64,000 bases of DNA from assembly GCF_020991415.1 (NCBI RefSeq), contig NZ_JAJMOY010000002.1:868001-932000 (forward strand), read 5' to 3'. This document shows positions 43,963-53,600 of this stretch, one piece after another (the first letter of the stretch is position 1; the number at the start of each line of letters is the position of its first letter). The stretch is from Flavobacterium sp. ENC. GTDB taxonomy: Bacteria; Bacteroidota; Bacteroidia; Flavobacteriales; Flavobacteriaceae. The notes beneath the pieces were generated by a model. The model saw only the letters and a list, made by a program, of their open reading frames with translations, was not told the origin of the DNA and made no database searches. A program made the translations under genes and the position numbers.

Positions 43963-44539
43963 AGAAAAACTAAAAAAATATACTATAATCCTGGCCTCAG
44001 GATCTCCGCGCAGACAACAGTTTTTTAAAGACCTGGATTTGGATTTTGAAATCAGGCTTAAAGACATTGAAGAAATATATCCACAGGAATTACAAGCAGT
44101 TGAAATCACCGATTACCTGGCTGAATTAAAAGCTAACGCTTTTGAGGGAGAATTAAATCCTAATGAGATTTTAGTGACCAGCGACACGATAGTATGGCAT
44201 CAGAATAGGGCTTTGGGGAAACCTAAAAGTGCCACAGAAGCTTTTGAAATGATAAAATCGATGTCCAATACGACACATGAGGTTTTTACATCGGTTTGTT
44301 TTAAAACCAGCTCTGCTTCTACTGTCATCAATGATGTTACCAAAGTTACTTTTAAGGATTTATCTGATGAAGCGATTCTTTATTATATAGAGAATTACAA
44401 ACCTTATGATAAAGCAGGTGCCTATGGTATTCAGGAATGGTTTGGTTTTATGGCTGTTACCAAAGTAGAAGGTTCTTACACGAATGTTATGGGGCTTCCA
44501 ACGGCTAAAGTTTACGAATATTTGAGTACTTTAGTCTAA
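43955..44539 (+). CDS. Maf-family nucleoside triphosphate pyrophosphatase
   Basis: This 194-aa protein has the Maf signature ILASGSPRRQQFFKDLDL near the N terminus, SDTIVW, and KPYDKAGAYGIQEW near residue 150. Maf proteins hydrolyse non-canonical dNTPs and UTP/dTTP and influence septum formation. It overlaps the prenyltransferase stop by 8 nt and is followed by the MscS gene after 10 nt, consistent with translational coupling. Cytosolic. Confidence 0.9.
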   Translation: MLKEKLKKYTIILASGSPRRQQFFKDLDLDFEIRLKDIEEIYPQELQAVEITDYLAELKANAFEGELNPNEILVTSDTIVWHQNRALGKPKSATEAFEMIKSMSNTTHEVFTSVCFKTSSASTVINDVTKVTFKDLSDEAILYYIENYKPYDKAGAYGIQEWFGFMAVTKVEGSYTNVMGLPTAKVYEYLSTLV

Positions 44540-44549
44540 AAAATCACTT

Positions 44550-45080
44550 ATGTTTTCTTTTAAAGAATATAGTCAGGAAATAGTTGCTACAGGAATTCTT
44601 ATTATTGCATTAGTTGCTTTAAGGATGATTATTGCCAAGTTAATTCGTCGTTATGCCAGTTCAAGTCAATTGCTGGAACACCGGACGAACTTAGTAATTA
44701 AATACATTCATTTGCTAATGAATACACTGGTAATCATTAGCCTGATTGTGATTTGGGGAGTCGACACCAAAGATATCTTTATCACCGTTTCTTCCATTGC
44801 AACTGTGATTGGTGTGGCCATGTTTGCGCAATGGTCCATTCTGAGTAATATTACTTCGGGAATGATTTTATTTTTTTCATTTCCGTTTAGAATTGGCGAT
44901 ACTATCAAAATTCACGATAAGGATTTTCCAATTGAGGCGGAGATTGAAGATATTAGTGCCTTTCACGTCAATTTAAGAACTAAAGAGGGCGAAAAAATTA
45001 TTTTCCCCAATAATCTACTGCTCCAAAAAGGCATTTCAATTATGCCGGTGCACTATGAAGACAAGGAGTTTTTTGATTAA
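44550..45080 (+). CDS. small mechanosensitive channel (MscS family)
   Basis: This 176-aa protein has two N-terminal transmembrane helices (IVATGILIIALVALRMIIA; LLMNTLVIISLIVIWGV) and a pore-lining helix (SSIATVIGVAMFAQWSILSN, then MILFFSFPFRIGD). The short MscS beta domain (TIKIHDKDFPIEAEIEDISA) follows. It is shorter than classical MscS (286 aa), lacking the C-terminal vestibule. It would open under membrane tension and release osmolytes. Last gene of the prenyltransferase-Maf run. Confidence 0.9.
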   Translation: MFSFKEYSQEIVATGILIIALVALRMIIAKLIRRYASSSQLLEHRTNLVIKYIHLLMNTLVIISLIVIWGVDTKDIFITVSSIATVIGVAMFAQWSILSNITSGMILFFSFPFRIGDTIKIHDKDFPIEAEIEDISAFHVNLRTKEGEKIIFPNNLLLQKGISIMPVHYEDKEFFD

Positions 45081-45189
45081 TTGTTAATGGGAATTTTATA
45101 AACTAAAGAAGAAAAGCTAAAACAGTATTATTTAAATAAAATATAATATTTGTTTAACCAACTCTCTGACTTTATTTAAATTCCAAAAA

Positions 45190-46290
45190 ATGACTCGAAC
45201 AGTACAATTGCCTTTTTATGCAAAACTTTCTCTGATACTTATAAGTTTAATTTGTTTTGCTTACATCTTCTGCATCGGAAAAGATATTATTACACCCGTG
45301 TTAATGGCGTTTCTATTTGCCGTTTTATTACTTCCGGTATTTACCTTTTTAAACTCAAAACTTAAGTTTCCCAGATATCTTGCCGCGATTCTTTGTGTTA
45401 TTCTTTTTGCTTCTTTTATTATTGGTATATTACTTTTCATCTCCTATGAAGTCACAGATATGGCCAATGATTTTGCTACCATTAAAAAGAATGCGGGTGC
45501 CTTTATTGTTGACATTCATAAATTCATAAAAGATAATTTTAATATTAGTATCGGAGAACAAAAAAAATATATTGATAATGTCACCAAAGATTCTGTTAAA
45601 AACGGAAATGCCACTATTGGTTCTGCAATAATATCAATAAGTGATCTTCTTTTAGATTGCACTATTATCCCGATCTATACCTTCTTATTTTTATTGTATA
45701 AAGATCATTTTATTCTTTTCCTGGTCAAGTTAATCAGTAAAGACAATCATGCCAACCTCAAAAACATTTTATCACAAATAAAGGTTTCCATCAATAATTA
45801 TATTGTAAGTTTAATACTAGAGATGATAGTTGTTTCGGTCTTAACCAGTCTGGGACTTTGGATTATTGGTGTCAAATATTTCATACTGCTTGGACTTATA
45901 ACCGGTATACTGAATCTGATACCTTATATTGGTATTACTGCTGCAGGGATCATAACCATATTAGCTTCGCTTACCGGTTCTGCGGAAACATCAATGATTC
46001 TTGGAATTTTAATTGTAAACCTGATTGTTCAGTTAATTGATAATAATGTTCTTGTGCCTTTAATTATAAATTCTAAAGTTGAAATAAACGCCTTTGTATC
46101 GATTATGGGAATTATAATCGGTGGCTCGGCGGCCGGAATATCGGGAATGTTTCTGGCCATACCGCTTTTGGCAATTTTAAAGATTATTTTTGACAGAATC
46201 GAATCACTGGAGCCTTGGGGGTATTTGATGGGCAATCATATGCCCAAAAGGTTTATCTGGAGAATTAGAAAAGTAAATCCTGAAAATTAA
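45190..46290 (+). CDS. AI-2E family transporter (UPF0118/PerM-like)
   Basis: This 366-aa inner-membrane protein has the hydrophobic pattern of the AI-2E transporter family: two N-terminal helices (LILISLICFAYIF, VLMAFLFAVLLLPVFTFL), a polar mid-domain (MANDFATIKKNAGAFIVD) and a C-terminal set (ILGLGL-type ILIVNLIVQLIDNNVLVPLI, GIIIGGSAAGISGMFLAIP). Members export autoinducer-2 or other small solutes, or are Na+/H+ antiporters; the substrate is unassigned. Single gene. Confidence 0.85.
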   Translation: MTRTVQLPFYAKLSLILISLICFAYIFCIGKDIITPVLMAFLFAVLLLPVFTFLNSKLKFPRYLAAILCVILFASFIIGILLFISYEVTDMANDFATIKKNAGAFIVDIHKFIKDNFNISIGEQKKYIDNVTKDSVKNGNATIGSAIISISDLLLDCTIIPIYTFLFLLYKDHFILFLVKLISKDNHANLKNILSQIKVSINNYIVSLILEMIVVSVLTSLGLWIIGVKYFILLGLITGILNLIPYIGITAAGIITILASLTGSAETSMILGILIVNLIVQLIDNNVLVPLIINSKVEINAFVSIMGIIIGGSAAGISGMFLAIPLLAILKIIFDRIESLEPWGYLMGNHMPKRFIWRIRKVNPEN

Positions 46291-46300
46291 ATGCTGCTCC

Positions 46301-46329
46301 TGTAAGATATAAGCAATATTTATCTTACA
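46301..46329. promoter_or_regulatory. 9-bp inverted repeat upstream of the outer membrane protein gene
   Basis: TGTAAGATA (46301-46309) and TATCTTACA (46321-46329) are perfect reverse complements separated by 11 nt, 39 nt before the ATG at 46369. There is no T tract, so it looks more like a binding site or a leader hairpin than a terminator. Confidence 0.4.
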
Positions 46330-46368
46330 TTCATGCAAAATCTTCTGTAAAAGTCAAAATACAACTGA

Positions 46369-48195
46369 ATGTTTCGAAAACTAAAAATAGTAATTGCTGT
46401 TTTACTTTGCTTATCCCTGCAAAGCGTCTGTGCACAAGTGGACAAACCTAAAAAGGAACCCGCTAAAGACAGTGCAGCAGTTTATAAAAAAATCCAGAAT
46501 TACTCTAAAAAACGAAAATTCACCAAAACATTGCATAAATGGCTTTTCAGAACCAATAAACCGAGAAAAAGAGAAGTTGAAATTATAGATAAGGACACTA
46601 CTAATTATGACGGAAAAATTATCCGTAAAATAAATGTGGTGACTCTGGATCCTTTCGGACATTCGGTAGTAGATTCTACGGCCATGCCCAAAAACTGGGG
46701 AGAAAGAACCGGTAATAAGCTCCATTTAAAAACAAAAAAAATAGCTATCTATAATCTGCTGTTATTTAAAAGAAATACACCTTATGACGCCTACAAAGTC
46801 CTGGAAAGTGAGCGTATTATCCGATCCCAGCGATATGTGACGGCGGTGAAAATCACAAGAAAGCTGGTGAGTAAAGAATCGGACTCCATTGATGTTACCA
46901 TTCGTGTTTTAGATTCATGGAGTACAATCCCCAGATTATCTTTTTCAAGCAACAAGATTTCTGTTGGGATGAAAGAGAAAGATTTTTTCGGATCAGGCCA
47001 GCAATTGGATTATCGTTTTACCAATCGTTTTGAGGATGGTGCAAATGGCAATGATATTACCTACACCGTTCCGAATATTGTCAATACTTTCATCAGTACA
47101 ACCTTAAAGTACAATATGGATCTCGACAATAATTACAGTAAAAGTGTTGATTTCGAACGGGCTTTTTACTCTCCCCTGACCAAATGGGCAGGCGGAATAT
47201 TATTGGGACAAAGTTTTAGGAGAGATAGTTTGCAGGGACCGGATTTAAATTATTATTTCCAGCCTTTTAAATATGATTATCATGATCTTTGGGCAGGAAA
47301 AGCAGCAAAAGTTTTTGAAGATGAGGCTAACGGAATAACCAATCTGATTGTATCGGGACGATTTTTAAATATTGATTATAAAGAAAGTCCGTCCAGGGAT
47401 TTTGATCCCACGGATTATTATTCTGATGAAAAATTAATTTTAAGCGGTGTCGGAGTTAATACCCGAAGGTTTGTCAAAGACAGCTATATTTTTAGAAATG
47501 GACAGACCGAAGATGTCCCCATAGGCAGGATTTACGGAATGACATTTGGCTATCAGTATAAAAATACTTTTTGGAGGCCCTACGTCGGGGCGCAGTTCTC
47601 TTTTGGTAACTATTATCGCCTAGGATTTCTGAGCATGAATTTTGAAGCCGGAACTTTCTTTCATCAGTCCAAAACGTATCAGACAACCTTATTGTTTGAA
47701 TCTAATTACTTTACCAAACTGTACAGTATTGGAAACTGGAAGATAAGACAATTTATTAATCCTAAATTCGTATTGGGTATCAATCGTGTCGATGTTATTG
47801 GCGATCAGCTAACTATTAATGATCGCGAAGGAATCGCCGGATTTAACACTGCCCTGTACGGAACAAGCAAGGTTCTTTTGTCCTTGCAAACACAAACCTA
47901 TGCCCCTCACGCCCTTTGGGGATTTCGTATGAATCCGTTTTTTAATTATACTGCGGCCATACTCGGAAGTAAAAATGATGCCATGTTTAAAAACAAACCG
48001 TATCATAAATTTACTATAGGTTTAGTGATCAGTAATGATTATCTGGTGTTCAGTTCATTTCAACTTTCGCTGTCTTACTATCCTACCATTCCGTTGCAGG
48101 GCGATAATGTAACGAAAACCAATACTTTTGAAACGACAGATTATGGACTGCAAACTTTTGAGCTGGCAAAACCACGAGTTGTAGAATATAAATAA
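46369..48195 (+). CDS. large outer-membrane beta-barrel candidate
   Basis: This 608-aa protein has a signal peptide (KLKIVIAVLLCLSLQSVCAQ). The first ~190 residues include POTRA-like alternating segments (for example IIRKINVVTLDPFGHSVVD and RYVTAVKITRKLVSKESDS, IDVTIRVLDSWSTIP). The rest is rich in aromatic, alternating hydrophobic strands (YYRLGFLSMNFEAG, FTIGLVISNDYLVFSSFQ) and ends near the C terminus with ...KPRVVEYK, in line with a 16-strand-type barrel of the BamA/TamA or ShlB kind. It is not BamA itself (only one or two POTRA-like units). Function unknown. Confidence 0.65.
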   Translation: MFRKLKIVIAVLLCLSLQSVCAQVDKPKKEPAKDSAAVYKKIQNYSKKRKFTKTLHKWLFRTNKPRKREVEIIDKDTTNYDGKIIRKINVVTLDPFGHSVVDSTAMPKNWGERTGNKLHLKTKKIAIYNLLLFKRNTPYDAYKVLESERIIRSQRYVTAVKITRKLVSKESDSIDVTIRVLDSWSTIPRLSFSSNKISVGMKEKDFFGSGQQLDYRFTNRFEDGANGNDITYTVPNIVNTFISTTLKYNMDLDNNYSKSVDFERAFYSPLTKWAGGILLGQSFRRDSLQGPDLNYYFQPFKYDYHDLWAGKAAKVFEDEANGITNLIVSGRFLNIDYKESPSRDFDPTDYYSDEKLILSGVGVNTRRFVKDSYIFRNGQTEDVPIGRIYGMTFGYQYKNTFWRPYVGAQFSFGNYYRLGFLSMNFEAGTFFHQSKTYQTTLLFESNYFTKLYSIGNWKIRQFINPKFVLGINRVDVIGDQLTINDREGIAGFNTALYGTSKVLLSLQTQTYAPHALWGFRMNPFFNYTAAILGSKNDAMFKNKPYHKFTIGLVISNDYLVFSSFQLSLSYYPTIPLQGDNVTKTNTFETTDYGLQTFELAKPRVVEYK

Positions 48196-48312
48196 GCCAT
48201 GATTAGAATTCTTCTTTTTGTTGTCTCTAAAAAGTAATTTTTATTTATGTTTTTAGTCTTTTTGCAATCTATTAATAATCAATTATTTCCAAAATAATAA
48301 AGAATAACCCGT

Positions 48313-48334
48313 CGATAAAAAACATCTTTTATCG
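48313..48334. promoter_or_regulatory. palindrome upstream of the His-rich protein promoter
   Basis: CGATAAAA and TTTTATCG form a perfect 8-bp inverted repeat with a 6-nt centre, extendable by AACC/GGTT. It lies 20 nt upstream of the -7 box TATTTTTG at 48355-48362, so it overlaps the -33 to -50 region of the promoter for 48417. Operator or activator site candidate. Confidence 0.4.
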
Positions 48335-48416
48335 GTTAAAATGCATTTAGTTTTTATTTTTGGCACAGTATATGAATATCGGTAAATACGATTATAATTA
48401 ACATAAAACTAAAAAA

Positions 48417-48929
48417 ATGAAAACAATTAAAATAGCAATCGCGGGACTGTTTCTTTTGGTTGCAAACGCTACACAAGCTCAGGTATCTGTAAACGTAAAC
48501 ATAGGAAGTCCTCCTGCATGGGGTCCTTCAGGATATGCCGAAATGGAGTATTATTATTTACCGGACATCGAAGCATATTATGATGTAAGAGCTTCACAAT
48601 TTATTTATTTTGGAGGAGGAAGATGGGTTAGAACCGCTCATTTGCCAAGACAATATCGCGATTATGATTTATATGGAGGTTACAAAGTTGTCCTTACGGA
48701 TTACCATGGCAGAACTCCTTACACTTATTTTGACAGACATAGAGTAAGATACTACAAAGGGTATCATGGTGCGCCTCAAAGACCGTACAGACCAAGACCG
48801 GTTTATGGTTACAATGAGCGTCACGATAATCACAGAGATGACAGACGTCATGATCATCACGACAGACATGAAAGACACGATCATCACGACAGACATGACC
48901 ACGATGATCACCGTGGCGGAAGAAGATAA
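48417..48929 (+). CDS. secreted protein with His/Asp/Arg-rich tail
   Basis: This 170-aa protein has a signal peptide (KTIKIAIAGLFLLVANATQA) and a Tyr/Trp/Gly-rich middle domain (AEMEYYYLPDIEAYYDVRAS). The last ~40 residues are HDRH-type repeats (RHDHHDRHERHDHHDRHDHD), a very His-rich tail likely to bind Zn, Ni or Cu. Exported to the periplasm or cell surface. A -7 box TATTTTTG lies at 48355-48362 with a palindrome just upstream. Single gene ending in a strong terminator. Function unknown. Confidence 0.8.
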   Translation: MKTIKIAIAGLFLLVANATQAQVSVNVNIGSPPAWGPSGYAEMEYYYLPDIEAYYDVRASQFIYFGGGRWVRTAHLPRQYRDYDLYGGYKVVLTDYHGRTPYTYFDRHRVRYYKGYHGAPQRPYRPRPVYGYNERHDNHRDDRRHDHHDRHERHDHHDRHDHDDHRGGRR

Positions 48930-48951
48930 TACTAAATTGCTAATTTTTAAA

Positions 48952-48992
48952 GAGAAGAGAGTATCCAAATTTGGACACTCTCTTTTTTTTTT
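48952..48992 (+). terminator. strong terminator after the His-rich protein gene
   Basis: AGAGAGT(A)TCCAAA pairs with TTTGGA(C)ACTCTCT, followed by a run of ten T residues. Confidence 0.85.
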
Positions 48993-49142
48993 GGTATTTT
49001 TTTCTAATTTTAGTTAAATCGTTGCATTTTTCACATAAACAGATAACATGTTGATTTTAAGCGAATTATTAACAAATCGGATGTTATTTTAATCGAATTA
49101 AAACTTACATTTGCACCGAATTTTAAAAACACCAAAAGATTT

Positions 49143-50768
49143 ATGAAAAAGAATAAGTATTTATTTTCATTTTTAGCTTTGTTTCTTTTTGCATGTTGTG
49201 ATAATAACGATAATAATGCAAATGATAGTCAGTCTGTTAATAACGTTACCATCAACAACGATGTAACGGAATTAAGTAAAAGGATTGATTTCACCACCTC
49301 AGGGGTAATTTCAATACAAAACACTGCTGCTACAGGAAAATCTGCTGCTGCAAATGCTTCTACATCTTTTCCTTTAGTTCAGATTGGTGAAATAAAACCA
49401 CCGGTGGACAGCCAGGGCAGAACATTACAAGCGAGTCATGTTGCCGTAAATGGAAATTACGCCTATGTATCGTATATCATGAGAGGCGATGCTTATTCCG
49501 GAGCAATTGATGTTATTGATGTTTCAGATCCTTACAAACCAAAATTAGTGACTTCGGCTCTTATTGCCAATACCGATATTACTTCGCTTACCTACGCAAA
49601 TGGAAATTTAATTATCGGTGGCGCAACTGATATTGATAAACTTCAATCGGTAACAAATCCTGCCATTGTGATTAATATGCAATTGAGTTCAGGTCTGCTT
49701 ACAGACAAATATACCACTAACTATTTAGAAAGCAGAGTTACCACTGACGTAGCTGCTACTACCTCTTCTTATTTCGCTGTAACAGGTGACAATGGAAGTT
49801 TGTTTAAACTGAGCGCTTCAGGCAAAGCAGTAGAAGGAAAAACGCCTGTAGCAGATTTGCGTTCTATAGCCTTAAACGGAGATAAAATTGTAACCTTAAG
49901 CGGAACTAAAGGAGTAAATATTTACAGCCAGTCGACATTAGCCTTGCAAAAAAGCTTTACTATATCTACAGATGTAAGCGGTGCAAAAAGAACCATGGAT
50001 TTTGACGGAACAAACCTATTGGTCTCTGAAGGATATAAAGGGCTTGGTGTTTATGACAGTAATAGCGGATCAAAATTGCAAACTATTGCCATAGCGACTG
50101 CAGGAGAAGACAATGTGACCAATGCTGTTTCAGTAAACGACGGTTATGCGTTTGTTGCCAATGGCGCATTGGGACTTAACGTATATAAAACGGGCACACC
50201 GCTTAGTTTAGTAGGAACTTTAGGAATTGCAGGATCTTCCAACTACGTAAAATCAAGTGGTGATTATATTTATGTCGCCAGCGGAACAGGTGGTTTAAAA
50301 ATCATTAAGGTGGAAAAACCAGGCACTACTTTCGCCAGCTGTACACTATTTGGAATCTATAATCAGGGTCTAAATTTGATTTTAAATTCAAATGAAATAA
50401 AATCATATTCGGGAGCAACAGCTATTAATTCGGCTATTGTAAACTCCGGTGCAGTTTTAACACATTGTGGTTCTATCAGTATTTTAAATGGTTTAACCTT
50501 AAACAGCGGCTCGACTTTTAATATGAGAGGAACTCTGGCGCAAGGTAAATACCTCCCTTTAAGCTCAACAGAACTTATCATTAACAACAATTCCTTACTT
50601 CAAATTGAAGGTTCAGTTGTGATTTGGGGAGATTTACGATTAAACAGCGGTGCTAAAATTAATTTTATTGGTAACGACTCTTCTATAACAATTTACGGAA
50701 AAGTGATCAAAAGCGGTACGGTTACCATTACCGGAAATTACAAAGACACAGAAAACAAGTTAAAATAA
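49143..50768 (+). CDS. LVIVD-repeat surface lipoprotein
   Basis: This 541-aa protein has a lipoprotein signal (SFLALFLFAC; Cys19) and repeated LVIVD-type beta-propeller units, recognisable as YVSYIMRGDAYSGAIDVIDV, DPYKPKLV and later AYVANGALGLNVYKTG. The C-terminal ~110 residues look like a right-handed parallel beta-helix (SILNGLTLNSGSTFNMRGTL, IKSGTVTITGNYKDTENK). It is probably surface-exposed and anchored to the outer membrane. A -7 box TACATTTG lies at 49106-49113. Function unknown. Confidence 0.75.
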   Translation: MKKNKYLFSFLALFLFACCDNNDNNANDSQSVNNVTINNDVTELSKRIDFTTSGVISIQNTAATGKSAAANASTSFPLVQIGEIKPPVDSQGRTLQASHVAVNGNYAYVSYIMRGDAYSGAIDVIDVSDPYKPKLVTSALIANTDITSLTYANGNLIIGGATDIDKLQSVTNPAIVINMQLSSGLLTDKYTTNYLESRVTTDVAATTSSYFAVTGDNGSLFKLSASGKAVEGKTPVADLRSIALNGDKIVTLSGTKGVNIYSQSTLALQKSFTISTDVSGAKRTMDFDGTNLLVSEGYKGLGVYDSNSGSKLQTIAIATAGEDNVTNAVSVNDGYAFVANGALGLNVYKTGTPLSLVGTLGIAGSSNYVKSSGDYIYVASGTGGLKIIKVEKPGTTFASCTLFGIYNQGLNLILNSNEIKSYSGATAINSAIVNSGAVLTHCGSISILNGLTLNSGSTFNMRGTLAQGKYLPLSSTELIINNNSLLQIEGSVVIWGDLRLNSGAKINFIGNDSSITIYGKVIKSGTVTITGNYKDTENKLK

Positions 50769-50803
50769 ATACATACTGCTCAGGCAGTTAAATACATTTT
50801 CAT

Positions 50804-50838
50804 AGAAAGCTGTCAGAATTAGTCTGTCAGCTTTTTTT
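50804..50838 (+). terminator. terminator after the LVIVD lipoprotein gene
   Basis: AAAGCTGTCAGA pairs with TCTGTCAGCTTT (one mismatch) around ATTAG, followed by seven T residues. Confidence 0.8.
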
Positions 50839-50947
50839 GTTTTTATTAAAAAATTGAATGAATTATCAGCCATTAACATTTCATTTACATAATCTTCAAA
50901 AATATAATTAGTATTTTTGAAGCTCTTTCAAAACATCTCATTATACT

Positions 50948-53479
50948 ATGCGAAAAATTCAGATACAGATTCTTTTTATTTTTATAGCTGGAACTTTCAT
51001 TTCTTTTGCACAACAACCACAAAAACCAAATTCTGTTGAAATTTACAATCAAATCAAAAAATTAAACTTTTTAGGTTCCGTATTGTATCTCGCAGCACAT
51101 CCCGACGATGAAAATACGCGTCTGATCTCGTATTTGGCCAATGACGTAAATGCCAGAACAGGATATTTGTCCCTAACCCGTGGCGATGGGGGGCAAAATC
51201 TTATTGGTCCGCAACTACGTGAATTATTAGGTGTTATAAGAACGCAGGAACTAATTGAAGCCCGAAAAATAGATGGCGGAGAACAATTTTTTTCCCGTGC
51301 AAATGATTTCGGCTATTCCAAAAATCCGGATGAAACGCTCAAAATCTGGGACAAAGACAAGGTGCTTTCGGACGTAGTCTGGACCATAAGAAAATTTCAG
51401 CCTGATGTCATTATCAATCGGTTTGATCACAGATCGCCGGGTACCACACACGGACACCACACATCCTCGGCCATGTTAAGCGTTGAAAGCTTTAATCTGA
51501 CCAACGATCCGAAAATATACCCGGAACAGTTAAAATATGTAAAGCCATGGCAGGTTAAGCGTCAGTTTTTCAATACTTCGTGGTGGTTTTACGGAAGCCA
51601 GGAAAAATTTGATGCAGCCAGTAAATCCAATTTTACTAAATTAGAGACAGGTGTTTATTATACCGGAATCGGAAAGTCCAATCAGGAAATTGCCGCACTG
51701 AGCCGCAGCCGTCACCAATCTCAGGGATTTGGAAGTACCGGTGCCCGTGGAAATGAAACCGAATATCTGGAGCTTATCAACGGGGATATCCCAAAAGACC
51801 GTGATCAGTTATTTGACGGAATTGATACTACCTGGAACCGTGTTAAAAACGGAAAACCGGTTGGTGAATTAATTTCTAAAATTATAGCCAAATATGACTT
51901 CAGTAATCCATCGGCCAGTATTCCTGACTTAATAAAAGCCTATACGATGATCGAATCTCTCGAAGACGATCACTGGAAAAGCCTGAAATCTGCTGCCATT
52001 AAAAACATCATTGCATCCTGCTCGGGTCTATATCTCGAAGCCGTTGCAAGCGAACAGGAAGCCACACCCGGAAGTACCGTTAAACTAAGCCTTGAAGCCA
52101 TTAACAGATGTGCTGTCGAAATGGAATTAACAAGTGTGACGACACTGCCGGATCATAAAAATACCATTCAAAACAGTATTTTAAAAAACAATGCTGATCT
52201 GAAAACCACTTTACAGCTTCAGCTCCCCAATACAATTGAATATACACAACCGTATTGGCTAAAAGAAAAAGCCAGTGTTGGAATGTACACCGTATCCAAT
52301 CAGGAAAATATCGGAATACCGGATATTATAAGAGAAGTTAAAGTAGTTTTTAACGTAAAAATAAATGGTGTAGAGATTCCGTTTGAGCGAATCGTGGTTT
52401 ACAAATACAATGACGGCGTAAAAGGCGAAATGTATAATTTTCTTGATATAGTTCCCGAAGCTACCACTTCAATCCTGGAAAAAGTTTTGATTTTTAAGGA
52501 TACCAAAAGTAAAATGGTTCCTGTAAAAGTCCGCGCCGGAAAAGATGACATCAAAGGAAACGTACAATTGGAATTACCGAAAGACTGGCTGGTTTCCCCG
52601 AAACAAATTCCGTTTGCTTTAGAGAAAAAAGGAATGGAACAAACCTTTTATTTTGAGGTAACAGCACCAATTCAACCGGAAGAAGCCGTTGCAAAAAGCA
52701 TTGTCATCATAGATAATCAGCGTTTTGACAAAGATGTGACGATTATAGATTACAGTCATATTACGAAGCAAATGGTTTTAAAATCTGCAGAATCGAAATG
52801 TCTCCGCATTGATCTGAAAACCTCAGGAAATGCAATCGGATATATTATGGGTGCAGGTGATGAAGTTCCTGAAAGTCTTGCTCAGATGGGCTATAAAGTA
52901 ACCATCTTGAAACCGGAAGAAATCACACCGGAAAAACTGGATTCGTTTAATGCTGTCATTACAGGAGTTCGTGCTTACAATACCGTTAATGCTTTAGCCA
53001 ACAAACAAAAAATACTTTTCGATTTTGTAAAAAGTGGTAAAAACATGATTGTTCAGTACAATACGTACGGCAGAACGGTAACCGATCAGATTGCACCGTA
53101 TCCCTTAAAAATATCTAATGACCGTGTGACCGAAGAAAATGCAAAAATTACGTTTCTGGCCCCCAATCATCCGGTTTTAAATGTTCCGAATAAAATCAGC
53201 ACTAAAGATTTTGAGGGCTGGACACAGGAACAAGGCTTGTATTATCCGGATCAGTATGACCCTGCCTTCACTCCTATTCTATCCTCACATGACAAAGGGG
53301 AATCTCCAAAAAACGGAGCCTTATTAGTCGCACCATACGGGAAAGGATACTATATTTACACAGGTCTTAGTTTTTTCAGGGAACTACCTGAAGGAGTTGC
53401 CGGGGCGTATCGGTTACTTTCGAATATCATTTCACTAAAACAGCCTATAGAAGCTCCAAAACAGGAATTAAAGAAATAA
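50948..53479 (+). CDS. secreted PIG-L family deacetylase (LmbE-like)
   Basis: This 843-aa protein has a signal peptide (ILFIFIAGTFISFAQQ). The PIG-L metal motif AHPDDE is at residues 50-55 and the HGHH pair at ~168-171. PIG-L enzymes deacetylate GlcNAc-type sugars (mycothiol/bacillithiol precursors, GPI). Bacteroidota versions of this size are usually exported and act on glycans or polymers; the long C-terminal beta domains (~300-830) are not identified. It is followed after 10 nt by a 35-aa membrane peptide and then a sodium:solute symporter, suggesting that it processes a sugar imported by that transporter. Confidence 0.85.
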   Translation: MRKIQIQILFIFIAGTFISFAQQPQKPNSVEIYNQIKKLNFLGSVLYLAAHPDDENTRLISYLANDVNARTGYLSLTRGDGGQNLIGPQLRELLGVIRTQELIEARKIDGGEQFFSRANDFGYSKNPDETLKIWDKDKVLSDVVWTIRKFQPDVIINRFDHRSPGTTHGHHTSSAMLSVESFNLTNDPKIYPEQLKYVKPWQVKRQFFNTSWWFYGSQEKFDAASKSNFTKLETGVYYTGIGKSNQEIAALSRSRHQSQGFGSTGARGNETEYLELINGDIPKDRDQLFDGIDTTWNRVKNGKPVGELISKIIAKYDFSNPSASIPDLIKAYTMIESLEDDHWKSLKSAAIKNIIASCSGLYLEAVASEQEATPGSTVKLSLEAINRCAVEMELTSVTTLPDHKNTIQNSILKNNADLKTTLQLQLPNTIEYTQPYWLKEKASVGMYTVSNQENIGIPDIIREVKVVFNVKINGVEIPFERIVVYKYNDGVKGEMYNFLDIVPEATTSILEKVLIFKDTKSKMVPVKVRAGKDDIKGNVQLELPKDWLVSPKQIPFALEKKGMEQTFYFEVTAPIQPEEAVAKSIVIIDNQRFDKDVTIIDYSHITKQMVLKSAESKCLRIDLKTSGNAIGYIMGAGDEVPESLAQMGYKVTILKPEEITPEKLDSFNAVITGVRAYNTVNALANKQKILFDFVKSGKNMIVQYNTYGRTVTDQIAPYPLKISNDRVTEENAKITFLAPNHPVLNVPNKISTKDFEGWTQEQGLYYPDQYDPAFTPILSSHDKGESPKNGALLVAPYGKGYYIYTGLSFFRELPEGVAGAYRLLSNIISLKQPIEAPKQELKK

Positions 53480-53489
53480 ATATTCAAAA

Positions 53490-53597
53490 ATGGAAGATAA
53501 AAAAACAAAAAAATGGAAAAAAAGCTACACCTACGTTTTGGTAGCCAATGCTGTTTACATTCTGATTTTTTTCCTAATCATGCAATTATACTCATAA
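53490..53597 (+). CDS. 35-aa single-pass membrane peptide
   Basis: ATG at 53490 opens 35 codons ending in TAA 53595-53597. The N terminus is strongly basic and hydrophilic (EDKKTKKWKKSYTY), followed by one hydrophobic helix (VLVANAVYILIFFLIMQLYS). It begins 10 nt after the PIG-L stop and ends 3 nt before the symporter ATG, with no break in the gene train, so a real small subunit is likely. It resembles accessory peptides that stabilise transporters, but no family is claimed. Confidence 0.75.
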   Translation: MEDKKTKKWKKSYTYVLVANAVYILIFFLIMQLYS

Positions 53598-53600
53598 CCT

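Noticed and set aside
48669..48968. Minus-strand ORF opposite the His-rich tail
   Set aside because: Shadow of the CAT/GAC repeat coding for the His/Asp tail; valine/isoleucine-rich artefact.
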